Source: Porphyrobacter sp. ULC335 (GTDB taxonomy: Bacteria > Pseudomonadota > Alphaproteobacteria > Sphingomonadales > Sphingomonadaceae). From it: a stretch of DNA of 64,000 nt. The translations under genes were made by a program, and so were the position numbers. The notes under the pieces are model-generated. The model searched no databases. It was not told the origin of the DNA and was given only the letters and a program-made list of their open reading frames with translations. Every line of letters starts with the position of its first letter. Positions within the stretch are counted from its first letter, which is position 1. Below are positions 1 through 8,758 of the stretch, in pieces. The DNA lies in the NCBI RefSeq assembly GCF_025917005.1, contig NZ_CP078091.1:682001-746000 (forward strand), in the 5' to 3' direction.

Positions 1-234
1 GGCCTGCCCCCGGGTCTCGACCGTGCGCCGCTGGAAAACGAGGCCTATCGCCCCGAAACTTGCGGGGTGATCGTGGCGGATGGTTACGATGCCGAGATCC
101 TGCGCCCCGCCGCGCTCGAACCGCTGGCCGCCGCGCGGCGCAAGACGCAGGTCGAGCATCTGGCGCGGATAGCGATGCGGCGGCACATGGCGCTGCTCGA
201 TCCGCTCTGCACCGCGCTGGATCAGCACGGCTGA
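1..234 (+). CDS. C-terminal fragment of an unrecognised protein
   Basis: The frame opening at base 1 runs without interruption to TGA at 232-234, giving the last 77 residues of a gene that begins before the window. The fragment is rich in Ala, Leu and Arg, has two Cys, and ends in a helix-like stretch (LARIAMRRHMALLDPLC). It has no signal, membrane segment or motif I recognise. Codon use matches the neighbouring genes, so I take it as a real tail rather than chance. The next gene starts about 47 bases later on the same strand, so the two may be cotranscribed. Function is unknown. Confidence 0.6.
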   Translation, partial: GLPPGLDRAPLENEAYRPETCGVIVADGYDAEILRPAALEPLAAARRKTQVEHLARIAMRRHMALLDPLCTALDQHG

Positions 235-280
235 GTTTGCGCTGTCACGGGTCCGCGAATTGCGGCATAGAATTGGCGCA

Positions 281-1057
281 ATGCTCCCTGCCGATACCCC
301 CGTTCCGCTGGCGCTATTGTTCGTCAGCCTTGCTGTCACTCTGATCGTGGCGCTTCGCTATGTGCTGACGAGCGGGCTGTTCGCGCTGGCGACGGCGAAA
401 ATCCGCCCCGGCCTCTATGATGGAAAGGCAGCCCAGATCCGGCGCGAGGTGCGCTGGTCGTTGCTGTCGGCGGCGATCTATGGCGCGCCTGCGGGGATGG
501 TGCTGTGGGCCTGGAAGCACCACGGCTGGACGCAGATGACCGCCGACTGGAGCGCGCTGCCCTTGTGGTATCACCCGCTTTCGGTGCTGATCTACCTCTT
601 CGTGCAGGACACCTGTTTCTACTGGAGCCACCGCTGGATGCACCGGCCCAAATGGTTCCGCCTCGCCCATGCCGTCCATCACGACAGCCGCCCGCCAACC
701 GCGTGGACCGCGATGAGCTTCCACCCGATCGAGGCGGTGACCGGCGCGGTTGTGGTGCCGGTGCTGGTGTTTCTGGTGCCGATCCATGTCGCGATGCTCG
801 GCCTCGTGCTCACGATCGCGACGGTGATGGGGGTCACCAATCACATGGGGTGGGAGATGTTCCCGCGCTGGCTTGTTCACTCGCCATTGGGAAACTGGCT
901 GATAACGGCCAGCCATCACGAACGGCACCACGAGGAGTACAGATGCAATTACGGGCTCTATTTCCGGGTGTGGGACCGGCTGTGCGGGACGGACAAGGGT
1001 CTGTCGAAACGGATCGTGGCCGAGGCCGGGCACAGCGCGGGGGTGGTGGCTTCGTGA
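281..1057 (+). CDS. Sterol desaturase / fatty acid hydroxylase superfamily protein
   Basis: Integral-membrane di-iron oxygenase of the fatty acid hydroxylase superfamily (PF04116), 258 aa. The family hydroxylates or desaturates lipids, sterols or carotenoids; the substrate here cannot be read from sequence. Hydrophobic segments lie near residues 7-30, 60-75, 95-112 and 150-185. The clustered histidines that bind iron are visible: HRWMH near 117, HAVHH near 130, NHMGW near 187 and SHHERHH near 211. ATG 281 is preferred; an in-frame TTG at 260 would add seven residues. The stop overlaps the GTG start of the DUF2141 gene, so the two are translationally coupled. Confidence 0.85.
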   Translation: MLPADTPVPLALLFVSLAVTLIVALRYVLTSGLFALATAKIRPGLYDGKAAQIRREVRWSLLSAAIYGAPAGMVLWAWKHHGWTQMTADWSALPLWYHPLSVLIYLFVQDTCFYWSHRWMHRPKWFRLAHAVHHDSRPPTAWTAMSFHPIEAVTGAVVVPVLVFLVPIHVAMLGLVLTIATVMGVTNHMGWEMFPRWLVHSPLGNWLITASHHERHHEEYRCNYGLYFRVWDRLCGTDKGLSKRIVAEAGHSAGVVAS

Positions 1058-1494
1058 GGCTGTCGGTGCTGGCGCTGGCGGGCAGCACGGCGGTTCTTGC
1101 CGCAGCAACCCCGGCACAGGCGGGTGATGTGGTGATTACCGTCACCGATCTGCGATCGACCAAGGGCGTGGTGCGCGCCTGCATGACCACGCGGGCGGAC
1201 ATCTTCCCCAAATGCATCAAGGACCCTTCGGCCCACCGCGCGGTCGTATCCGCCAGCGGCAAGGTCGAAATCCGCTTTTCCGGCGTGAAGCCCGGCAATT
1301 ACGCGATCGCGCTGCTGCATGACGAGAACGACAACGGCAAGGCCGACCGCGCGATGGGGATGATGCCCAAGGAAGGCTACGGCTTCTCTCGCGATGCGCC
1401 GGTCAAGATGGCGCCGCCCAAGTTCAGCGACGCGGTGATGGCCATCGGCGAGGGCACCGCGCGCCTGACAATCAAGATGCGGTACTTTCTCTAA
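1054..1494 (+). CDS. DUF2141 domain secreted protein
   Basis: A 146-residue protein starting at GTG 1054, inside the stop of the hydroxylase gene (GTGA overlap). Residues 1-24 are a Sec signal peptide ending near PAQA. The rest is a compact beta-rich domain with the DUF2141 (PF09912) hallmarks: an early VTDLRSTKGVV strand, a central HDENDNGKAD acidic loop that looks like a calcium-type turn, and a KEGYGFS segment. Two cysteines (RACMTTR, FPKCIK) could form a disulfide in the periplasm. The function of the family is unknown. Coupling to the hydroxylase suggests a shared process, which is inference. Confidence 0.85.
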   Translation: MRLSVLALAGSTAVLAAATPAQAGDVVITVTDLRSTKGVVRACMTTRADIFPKCIKDPSAHRAVVSASGKVEIRFSGVKPGNYAIALLHDENDNGKADRAMGMMPKEGYGFSRDAPVKMAPPKFSDAVMAIGEGTARLTIKMRYFL

Positions 1495-1594
1495 GTCGCA
1501 CCCTTCGCGGCAAACGCCCTTGCGTTTAACGTGATGTTTACCACACCGCGCCAGAACGGGCCGACACTGGTTCACCAAGGGGCGGATTACAGCC

Positions 1595-3364
1595 ATGGAC
1601 ACTCTGCGCGGCACCTTCGATTCCGACTCAGCCGCGGATCGGGGCTGGGACGCATCCGAAGACGAAAGCGCGGGGCCGGCGAGCCGCCGCGAGCTTCCGC
1701 CGCACGCCATCGGCCAGGACGAGCGCCGCATGCAGGTGCGCGCCTATAATCACTGGGCAAGCCTGCTGGGCGAACGCATGTTCCCCAATATCGACGATCT
1801 CGACCCGGTCGATCTTCCCGATTTCGGCCCGCATTCGGTGCTGCTGGATTTCTCCTACGGGATCGACAATCCGGCGGTGCGCTTTCTTGGCGACAAGCTC
1901 GCCCATGAGTGCGGCACGCAAGGCGTCATCACGCGTCTTTCGGACGTGCCGCCCCGTTCGCTGCTGAGCCGCATTACCGATCACTACATGCAGATCCTCG
2001 CCAATCAGGCGCCGATCGGTTTCGAGGCAGAGTTCGTCAATTACGCGGGCGTTGCGATCCTCTACCGCGGGATCCTGCTGCCGTTCTCGAGCAACGACGA
2101 GACCATCGATTTCATCTATGGCGTGATCAACTGGAAGGAAATGGCCGACCAGCTGACCGCCGACGAGCTGCTGCTCGAGATTGATCAGGCGCTCGAACTC
2201 GGGAGCGAGCTCGAGCTTGGCGTCGAACCCGGCCCGCGCCCTGCCGACCCGGTCACGGATTGGGCCGATTCGCCCGCGCATGAAACCGACGAGGTCGTGC
2301 CCGACAACGGCTACAATGATTTCGCGTCCGAATTCGCCAACACCTACACCGATGAATTCGCGGGCCTCACCCCGCTGACCGGCGCGCCGGAAGATGGTGC
2401 CGGCTTCGATGACGAAAGCCTGCCCGATTTCAGCCAATACGGCCTCGGCGATGACGACGAGGAATATGACGAGGACGAAGGTGAGGGCGAGGCGCCCGGA
2501 TACAGCTTCGCGTCGCTCGCCGACTATATCGAAGCGCCCACCAAGAAGGCGATCGACCTGACCGGGCTGGAGCCCGCACCGCTGGAAGATGGGGCCGAAG
2601 AGCCGGATTACGGCTTCGCGCCCGAACCTGTCGCCGCCCCTGTCGTGGTGGCTGCGCCCGTTCCCGAACCTGTTTCGGCACCGGTTCCAATGGCGGCTCC
2701 GACGGTCGCCGACCCGGTGTCCGAAGATGATGACGTCATTGCGGATGACCTTCCCGATGATGCGGGCCTCTACGATTACCTCGCCGCCGCGCGCGAACTC
2801 GCACGCGCTGCCGACAGCACCGAGGATCGCAGCCGCAGCGCGCTTTATGCCGCCGTCAGCCGCGCCTACGATTTCTCGCTCGCCGCGCAGGCCGCGCCCG
2901 AGGACTATGCCGAACTGATCGCCGAAAGCGGTCTGACGGTGCAGGACCGCGCGCCGATGACGCCGGTGGTCAAGCTCGTCTTCGGGCATGATTACGACAA
3001 GACGCGTCTGACCGAATATGCCGCCGTGCTGACCCACGCGCACCGCCTGAATCTGGATCGCGGGGGCCTCGCCGGCTTCCTTACCGAGACCGAGGGCGGG
3101 GTAAAAGCCGTGGTCAAGGCCGAACGCCGCCTGCGCCGCGAAGAGCAGGGCAAGCCGGTCGAGGATGCCGGAGCCGTGCGCGAGGCGCTGGCCCAGCAGC
3201 TGCGCGCGCTGGAAGCGATCACGCTCGAACATCTCGACGGGGCTGGACCCGAATTCGCGCTGGTGCTGGTGCGCCGTGACGAGATCGGCTGCGCGGAAAT
3301 CCTTGCCGAAATCCCCGAGGATATCGCCCAGATCGAACGCGCCGCACGCAAACTCTTCGGCTGA
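1595..3364 (+). CDS. PAS_5-type domain protein with long acidic linker
   Basis: A 589-residue cytoplasmic protein. Residues about 45-190 resemble the PAS_5 (formerly DUF1457) fold of alphaproteobacteria, including a YNHWASLLGERMFP-like opening and a GILLPFSSNDETIDFIYGVI strand pair. Residues about 195-390 are low-complexity and strongly acidic or Pro/Ala/Val-rich, probably disordered. Residues about 390-589 form a second, mostly helical region opening with LYDYLAAARELARAA. No kinase, GGDEF or DNA-binding domain follows the PAS part, so it probably acts through protein contacts. Start is ATG 1595. The 100 bases upstream contain a 6-bp hairpin (1512-1527). Role unknown. Confidence 0.75.
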   Translation: MDTLRGTFDSDSAADRGWDASEDESAGPASRRELPPHAIGQDERRMQVRAYNHWASLLGERMFPNIDDLDPVDLPDFGPHSVLLDFSYGIDNPAVRFLGDKLAHECGTQGVITRLSDVPPRSLLSRITDHYMQILANQAPIGFEAEFVNYAGVAILYRGILLPFSSNDETIDFIYGVINWKEMADQLTADELLLEIDQALELGSELELGVEPGPRPADPVTDWADSPAHETDEVVPDNGYNDFASEFANTYTDEFAGLTPLTGAPEDGAGFDDESLPDFSQYGLGDDDEEYDEDEGEGEAPGYSFASLADYIEAPTKKAIDLTGLEPAPLEDGAEEPDYGFAPEPVAAPVVVAAPVPEPVSAPVPMAAPTVADPVSEDDDVIADDLPDDAGLYDYLAAARELARAADSTEDRSRSALYAAVSRAYDFSLAAQAAPEDYAELIAESGLTVQDRAPMTPVVKLVFGHDYDKTRLTEYAAVLTHAHRLNLDRGGLAGFLTETEGGVKAVVKAERRLRREEQGKPVEDAGAVREALAQQLRALEAITLEHLDGAGPEFALVLVRRDEIGCAEILAEIPEDIAQIERAARKLFG

Positions 3365-3428
3365 TCAGGGGGGCACCCCGCCCCGCCTTCACTTTGCGTT
3401 CAGCCGCAACTCCGGTAGGATGGCCGCA

Positions 3429-4796
3429 ATGCGCGGTCGCCCCCATCCTTTCGCCTTCTGCCTTGCCTTGCTGGCGAGCCTCGTCGCCGCGGCCACCCCG
3501 GTCGCGGCGCAATCGATCCTGCGTGATGCGGAAACCGAGCAGCTTCTGCTCGATATGGCCGCGCCGCTGATCGAGGCGAGCGAGCTTGAGCCCGGCAATG
3601 TCGAGCTGGTGCTGATCAACGACAATTCGATCAATGCCTTCGTTGCGGGCGGGCAGGTGATCTACGTCCACACCGGCCTCATCAATGCCGCCGAAACCGC
3701 TAACGAGGTGCAGGGCGTCCTCGCGCACGAGCTGGGCCATATCACCGCAGGTCACGTGGTGCGCTTCAACGAGCGGAGCAAGGCGGCGAACGGCATCTCG
3801 ATCCTCTCGCTGTTGCTCGGTGTCGGCGCGGCGCTGGCCGGGGCGGGTGATGCCGGGATGGGGATCATTGCTGCCGGACAGCAGGCCGCGCTTGGCAGCT
3901 TCCTGTCGTTCAACCGCGATCAGGAGGCCTCCACCGATCTTGCCGGGGTGCGCTATCTTTCGGGCGCGGGGATTTCGGGCAAGGGGATGATCAAGTTCTT
4001 CGAGCGGCTGCGCGGCAATGAAATCCGCGCCGGTTACAGCCAGTCCGACGAATCCGCCTATGGCCGCACCCACCCGCTCACCGGCGACCGGATCCAGACC
4101 CTGCGCGGGTTGCTGGAGCAGGACCGGCACTGGGATACGGAACCCGATCCGGCGCTGCAGGACCGCTTCGTGCGCGCCAAGGCCAAGCTCTACGGCTATC
4201 TGGCCGAGCCGCATCGGACGATGAACGCATTTCCCGCGCGCGACACCAGCGTGCCCGCCCGCTATGCCCGCGCCTATGCCTATCACAAGGACGCACGCGT
4301 CGATCTCGCGCTGGCGGAGGCCGATGCACTGCTCGATCTTGAGCCCGACAATCCCTGGTTCCTGGAGCTGAAGGGGCAGGTGCTGCTCGAATCCGGGCGA
4401 CCGAAGGACGCGCTGGGGCCGCTGCGCCGCGCGACCGAACTGACCCGCGCCCATCCGCTGATTGCCGGGATGCTCGGCCACGCCCTGATCGCGACCGAGG
4501 ACCGCGCCAATTTTGCCGAGGCCGAACAGGTGCTGCGCGCGTCTGTGGGGCGGGATCGCTACAATCCCTTCGCGTGGTACCAGCTCGGCGTCGTTTACGA
4601 AGCACGCGGTGACATCCCGCGCGCGCGGCTGGCGAGCGCGGAGCAGCAGGTGATGAACCGGCTCTACCCGCAGGCGCTCGCCAATGCGCAGGCGGCCGAG
4701 GCGAACCTGCCCTATGGCTCGGCGGACTGGATCCGCGCGCAGGATGTTGCCCTTGAGGCGCGCGCCGAACTGGAACGCGTGCGCGACAGGCGCTAG
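3429..4796 (+). CDS. Periplasmic M48 metalloprotease with TPR repeats (BepA/YfgC-like)
   Basis: A 455-residue secreted zinc protease. An N-terminal signal peptide ends near VAAQS. The M48 catalytic site HELGH is at residues 100-104, and the third ligand glutamate lies near 165 in the DQEASTD segment. The C-terminal half (about 280-450) carries TPR-like helices. This layout is that of BepA/YfgC, which degrades or rescues stalled outer-membrane proteins such as LptD. ATG 3429 is chosen because AGGA sits eight bases upstream; ATG 3420 would add three residues. It is followed by a DsbA-like gene and another M48 gene, suggesting an envelope quality-control cluster. Confidence 0.88.
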   Translation: MRGRPHPFAFCLALLASLVAAATPVAAQSILRDAETEQLLLDMAAPLIEASELEPGNVELVLINDNSINAFVAGGQVIYVHTGLINAAETANEVQGVLAHELGHITAGHVVRFNERSKAANGISILSLLLGVGAALAGAGDAGMGIIAAGQQAALGSFLSFNRDQEASTDLAGVRYLSGAGISGKGMIKFFERLRGNEIRAGYSQSDESAYGRTHPLTGDRIQTLRGLLEQDRHWDTEPDPALQDRFVRAKAKLYGYLAEPHRTMNAFPARDTSVPARYARAYAYHKDARVDLALAEADALLDLEPDNPWFLELKGQVLLESGRPKDALGPLRRATELTRAHPLIAGMLGHALIATEDRANFAEAEQVLRASVGRDRYNPFAWYQLGVVYEARGDIPRARLASAEQQVMNRLYPQALANAQAAEANLPYGSADWIRAQDVALEARAELERVRDRR

Positions 4797-4839
4797 GCAG
4801 ACCTGCGAACCCTTAGCTGATCCACGGAACACACCGCCC

Positions 4840-5556
4840 ATGTCCTCCGAAACGCCTGCCGATGCGCCGCGCACGCTGACCTCGACCTTGCTGACCGCGC
4901 TGCTGGCGCTGGTGTTCGGCTTTCTGGGTGCGGCGGTGTGGTCCTATTCGGGCCTTGCCGACAATCGCACCCGCAGCTTTCTGCTCGATAACCCCGATAT
5001 GCTGCCGCAGATGGCGCAGGCCTATGAGGAGCAGGAAGCGGGCAAGCGGCTGGCGCAGATGGGCGACGCGGTGTTCGATCCCTTCCCCGGCGTCGTGCTC
5101 GGCAATCCGAACGGCAAGCGGGTGCTGGTCGAGTTCACCGACTATAATTGCCCCTATTGCGAGGCGAGCCTCAAGGACGTGAACCGGCTGGTGGCCGAGG
5201 ACCCCGATCTCAAGGTCGTGATCCGCGAATGGCCGATTTTCGAAGGCAGCGACGTTGCCTCGCGCATGGCATTGGCGGCGGGATTGCAGGGCAAGTACCG
5301 CGCCTTCCACGACGCCATGTTCGCCACCAATGATGTGGCAGCAGCAGCCAAGGCGGCCGGTCTAGACATGGCGCGGGCCGAGCGGGATGCCGTCTCCGAG
5401 GCAGTCTCGACCGAGATCGCCCGCAACCTCGATCACGCCCGGGCATTGGGCTTCACCGGCACGCCTGCCTGGATCGCTGGCAAGAAACCCTTCGGCGGGG
5501 CGGTCGGTTACGAGAAGCTCAAGGCCGCACTCACGGCTGCCAGCGAGGCGGGTTGA
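4840..5556 (+). CDS. DsbA-family thiol oxidoreductase, membrane anchored
   Basis: A 238-residue protein with one N-terminal transmembrane segment (about 12-33) and a periplasmic thioredoxin-fold domain. The active site is C104-P-Y-C107, and the conserved cis-proline lies in GFTGTPAW near residue 210. A helical insertion between them is typical of the DSBA/27 kDa outer-membrane-protein family (PF01323/PF13462). It probably oxidises or isomerises disulfides in envelope proteins. Its TGA overlaps the ATG of the next M48 protease by one base, so the two are translated together. It follows the BepA-like gene by 43 bases. Confidence 0.88.
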   Translation: MSSETPADAPRTLTSTLLTALLALVFGFLGAAVWSYSGLADNRTRSFLLDNPDMLPQMAQAYEEQEAGKRLAQMGDAVFDPFPGVVLGNPNGKRVLVEFTDYNCPYCEASLKDVNRLVAEDPDLKVVIREWPIFEGSDVASRMALAAGLQGKYRAFHDAMFATNDVAAAAKAAGLDMARAERDAVSEAVSTEIARNLDHARALGFTGTPAWIAGKKPFGGAVGYEKLKAALTAASEAG

Positions 5557-6563
5557 TGCGGGCCAGGTTGCTGGCGGGCATCCTGCTTCTAGCGGCGCCG
5601 CTTGCGGTCCGCGCGGACGAGCCGCAGCCCAAATTCGACTACGCGGCAGAGCGCGCCGCGATCGCGCGCTATCAGGATGCTGACCAGCGCTTGCAGGATG
5701 TGGGCTGGCAACTCGCCTCCGCCAACGCACCTTTCTGCCAGAAGGTCACGCCGTCGATTGGTCTGCAATTGCAAGACATGGCGAGTTACGGCGCCCCCGC
5801 CGTCGCCCGCGCAGTTTTGGGCCTGAAGCGCGATTTCGCAGTGCAGACCGCCGCGCGCGGATCGCCTGCCGCGCTGACGGGGGCGTTTACCCGCAACCGC
5901 GAGGTCATCGGTCTCGTCGCGCTTGATCCCAACAGCCTGCCAGCGGGCGGACGGTTTGACTGGCAGCGGCTGAAACAGGTTCATGACCACGCCGAAGACC
6001 TGCTCAAAGCAAGAGGCAACGTCACAATCACCTTCGCCGATGGCGATAAGGTGCTCGTGGAATCCGTCCCCGTCTGCGCCACCCGTTTCGAACTGATGGG
6101 TGACGGGGACAAGGCCGTTGCCGACGGGGAGCGGGTGGTGATCGGCATGGGCTTTCCCGCCTTCGCCTATCAGGAGGAGGCGGTCTTTGCCGGACTGGTC
6201 GCGCATGAGCTGGCGCATAATGTGCTGGGCCACGACGCATGGCTCGACCGCAACGGACGCAAGGGGAAGCATGTGCGGGTGATCGAGCGGGAGGCCGACC
6301 GGCTGATCCCCTGGTTGCTCGCCAATGCCGGTTATGATCCGGAGGCCGGCGTGACCTTCATGACCCGCTGGGGATCGCAGCACGATTCCGGTCTCAAATA
6401 CCGGCGCAAACACGAAGGCTGGGACGAACGGGCCGAAGCGATTGCGGCCGAAGTGCGGCTGGTGCGAGAGCTGCTGGAACGCGAAGGCAAGGCCGATTGG
6501 GCGACGCACTTTCGCCGCGAGATCGACCCTGCTGGCGGGCTTGTGCGCGCGCCCCGGCGCTGA
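5556..6563 (+). CDS. Secreted M48 family metallopeptidase
   Basis: A 335-residue protein with a signal peptide (residues 1-20, ending VRADE). The HELAH zinc site is at 217-221, followed by NVLGHD, and the EREADR segment near 245 supplies the third ligand. The family is M48-like but lacks the TPR tail of the upstream protease. The N-terminal half (about 25-170) is unrecognised. The start overlaps the DsbA-like stop (TGATG), so it is coupled. Two Cys in the N-terminal half (APFCQK, VPVCATR) could be substrates of the upstream thiol oxidase, which is inference. Confidence 0.8.
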   Translation: MRARLLAGILLLAAPLAVRADEPQPKFDYAAERAAIARYQDADQRLQDVGWQLASANAPFCQKVTPSIGLQLQDMASYGAPAVARAVLGLKRDFAVQTAARGSPAALTGAFTRNREVIGLVALDPNSLPAGGRFDWQRLKQVHDHAEDLLKARGNVTITFADGDKVLVESVPVCATRFELMGDGDKAVADGERVVIGMGFPAFAYQEEAVFAGLVAHELAHNVLGHDAWLDRNGRKGKHVRVIEREADRLIPWLLANAGYDPEAGVTFMTRWGSQHDSGLKYRRKHEGWDERAEAIAAEVRLVRELLEREGKADWATHFRREIDPAGGLVRAPRR

Positions 6564-6649
6564 TCCTTGCGCCGAGCCGTTGCGCGGCCACGGCGGCATG
6601 ACCATTTTGCGGTGCGGTTTGCGACGAAATGAGCTAGACCGCTTCGTCT

Positions 6650-7876
6650 ATGGCAGTGCTCCAGATCCAGGCGGCGCCGTTCTTCGCCAGCAAGAACCGG
6701 GCGTTCTGGAACCTCCAGCTGGCGGGTTGGGGCGCGGCGTTCCTGCTGCGCGCGGTGTCGGCACTGGCCAACCAGCAGCCGCTCGATCTGCTGGCGCTGA
6801 TCCTCGTCACCACCATCACCGGCTTCTCGATCAGCCTGATCCTTTCGGTGATCTATCGCAAGCTCATCCACCAGCAGCCACTCATCACCTGGGGGCTGAC
6901 CGCGCTGGTGCTGATGTTTGCGGTGCTGCTGCACGCCTCGATCGATGCCTGGGTGCAGGGGGTCTATTACGCGGGCAGCCGCGAGACGACCTTTGCGCAG
7001 CGCCTGATCGGCCTGCTCTACCTGCCGCTCACCCTGCTGGGCGGGTGGAGCGCGCTTTATTATGCGATCAATTTCTTCCTGACGGTGGAGGAGCAGGCTG
7101 ACCGGCTGGAACGGCTGGAAGCGCAGGCGACAGCCGCACAGCTGGCAATGCTGCGTTACCAGCTTAACCCGCACTTCCTGTTCAACACGCTCAATTCGAT
7201 CAGCACGCTGGTGCTGCTGAAGCAGACCGAGCCTGCCAATGCGATGCTGACCCGCCTTTCGGGCTTCCTGCGCCACACGCTGATCGCCGAGCCGGGCAGT
7301 CAGGTCTGCCTCGCGCAGGAGATCGAGACCTTGCAGCTCTATCTCGATATCGAACGGATGCGGTTTGAAGAACGTCTGCGCACCCATTTCGAGATCGAGG
7401 ACGCCGCGCTCACGGCGCAGCTGCCCGCGATGCTGCTGCAACCGCTGGTCGAGAATGCGATCAAATACGCCGTCAGCACGCAGGAAGAAGGCGCGCGCAT
7501 TGCGCTGACGGCCCGCGTGATTGGCGACCGGCTGCGCCTGACTGTCGAGGATACCGGGCCGGGCGTGGATGAGGGGCAGCGTTACCCCGCCGCGATTTCG
7601 GGCGATCCGGTGCCGGGCCGCCCGGTATCGACCGGCGTCGGCCTCGCCAATATCCGCAACCGTCTGGCGCAAGCCTATGGCGACAATCATCTGTTTGAAA
7701 CGCGTTCGGAAGCTGGGGGCGGCTTCACCGTGCTGATCGAGATTCCCTTCACTCAGGCCGCAAGAGCCGAGGAGGCGGCAGCACCTGCCGCAGCAGCCGT
7801 CGGGACTGCTGCGGGCGGGAGCGACAACATCATCCCCCTCAACCCCCCCCATAAAACCATCGGAACCTCCGCATGA
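6650..7876 (+). CDS. Sensor histidine kinase, LytS/YehU type
   Basis: A 408-residue membrane kinase. Four hydrophobic segments lie in residues 25-150. The His_kinase domain (PF06580) follows with the phosphorylated H175 in NPHFLFNTLNS. An HATPase_c domain has its N-box in LQPLVENAIKYA and its G-boxes in EDTGPGV and GVGLANI. The last 35 residues are Ala-rich and Pro-rich beyond the ATPase fold, and a run of eight C (7843-7850) lies there. The stop overlaps the response-regulator start by four bases (ATGA), a typical two-component pair. The N-terminal part is not a recognised sensor domain, so the signal is unknown. Confidence 0.92.
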   Translation: MAVLQIQAAPFFASKNRAFWNLQLAGWGAAFLLRAVSALANQQPLDLLALILVTTITGFSISLILSVIYRKLIHQQPLITWGLTALVLMFAVLLHASIDAWVQGVYYAGSRETTFAQRLIGLLYLPLTLLGGWSALYYAINFFLTVEEQADRLERLEAQATAAQLAMLRYQLNPHFLFNTLNSISTLVLLKQTEPANAMLTRLSGFLRHTLIAEPGSQVCLAQEIETLQLYLDIERMRFEERLRTHFEIEDAALTAQLPAMLLQPLVENAIKYAVSTQEEGARIALTARVIGDRLRLTVEDTGPGVDEGQRYPAAISGDPVPGRPVSTGVGLANIRNRLAQAYGDNHLFETRSEAGGGFTVLIEIPFTQAARAEEAAAPAAAAVGTAAGGSDNIIPLNPPHKTIGTSA

Positions 7877-8679
7877 CCATCAGAACCATTCTCGTCGACG
7901 ACGAAAAACTCGCCATTCAGGGGCTGCAATTGCGGCTCGCGCCCTTCGAGGACGTCGAGATCATCGACACCTGCGCCAACGGCCGCGAGGCGATCCGCAA
8001 GATCAAGACCGAAAAGCCCGATCTCGTGTTTCTCGACATCCAGATGCCCGGCTTTGACGGCTTCAGCGTTGTGAAGGGCGTGATGGAGATCGAACCGCCG
8101 CTGTTCGTCTTCGTCACTGCCTACGAAGAACACGCGATCCGCGCCTTCGAGGCCAATGCGGTCAATTACCTCATGAAGCCGGTCGACGAACAGAAGCTCG
8201 CCGACACCATCGAACGCGTGCGCCAGCGTCTGGCCGAGAAGAAATCGGCCGAGGATGCCGAGCAGCTGCTCGACGTGCTCGCCGAAGTCGCGCCTGATCG
8301 CGCTGCCGACTTCGTCGAGACCACCACGCCCGCCGCAGAAAGCGCCGATCGCTTCGAAAAGCTCATCAACGTCAAGGACCGCGGCCAGATCTTCCGCGTC
8401 GAAGTCGACACGATCGAGCATATCGAGGCCGCGGGCGATTACATGATCATCTCCACCGGCGACAATTCGCTGGTGCTGCGCGAGACGATGAAGGACCTTG
8501 AGCGCCGCCTCGACCCGCGCAAGTTCCAGCGCGTCCACCGCTCGACGATCGTCAACCTTGATCTGGTCCGGCAGGTGAAGCCGCACACCAACGGCGAATG
8601 CTTCTTGGTGCTGGAAAGCGGCGCGGAGGTGAAGGTTTCGCGCAGCTACAGGGATGTGGTCGCAAGGTTCGTACACTAA
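7873..8679 (+). CDS. LytTR-family response regulator
   Basis: A 268-residue transcription regulator. The receiver domain spans about 1-120, with acidic pocket D9-D10, phosphoacceptor D55 in FLDIQMPG, and K in NYLMKPVD. An Ala/Glu-rich linker leads to a LytTR DNA-binding domain (about 165-266), recognised from DRGQIFRVEVDTIEHIEAAGDY, FQRVHRSTIVNL and VSRSYRD. It is coupled to the upstream kinase and should be phosphorylated by it. LytTR proteins bind pairs of short direct repeats; no obvious pair is visible next to the gene. A strong 12-bp hairpin follows the stop and may end the transcript. Confidence 0.93.
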   Translation: MTIRTILVDDEKLAIQGLQLRLAPFEDVEIIDTCANGREAIRKIKTEKPDLVFLDIQMPGFDGFSVVKGVMEIEPPLFVFVTAYEEHAIRAFEANAVNYLMKPVDEQKLADTIERVRQRLAEKKSAEDAEQLLDVLAEVAPDRAADFVETTTPAAESADRFEKLINVKDRGQIFRVEVDTIEHIEAAGDYMIISTGDNSLVLRETMKDLERRLDPRKFQRVHRSTIVNLDLVRQVKPHTNGECFLVLESGAEVKVSRSYRDVVARFVH

Positions 8680-8685
8680 TGGCCA

Positions 8686-8714
8686 CCCCGCCCCGGGCTT
8701 GACCCGGGGCGGGG
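8686..8714 (+). terminator. 12-bp hairpin; carries a repeat core also seen at 57.9 kb
   Basis: A perfect stem, CCCCGCCCCGGG at 8686-8697 pairing with 8703-8714, with a CTTGA loop. It begins seven bases after the response-regulator stop. There is no T-run, so if it terminates transcription it does so weakly or with Rho. The core CCCGGGCTTGACCCGGG (8692-8708) recurs exactly at 57901-57917, so it may be a dispersed palindromic repeat. Confidence 0.5.
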
Positions 8715-8758
8715 TAAGTCTCTCGACTAAGTTCAGGTCTAGAGGCTAGGGTGATGGC

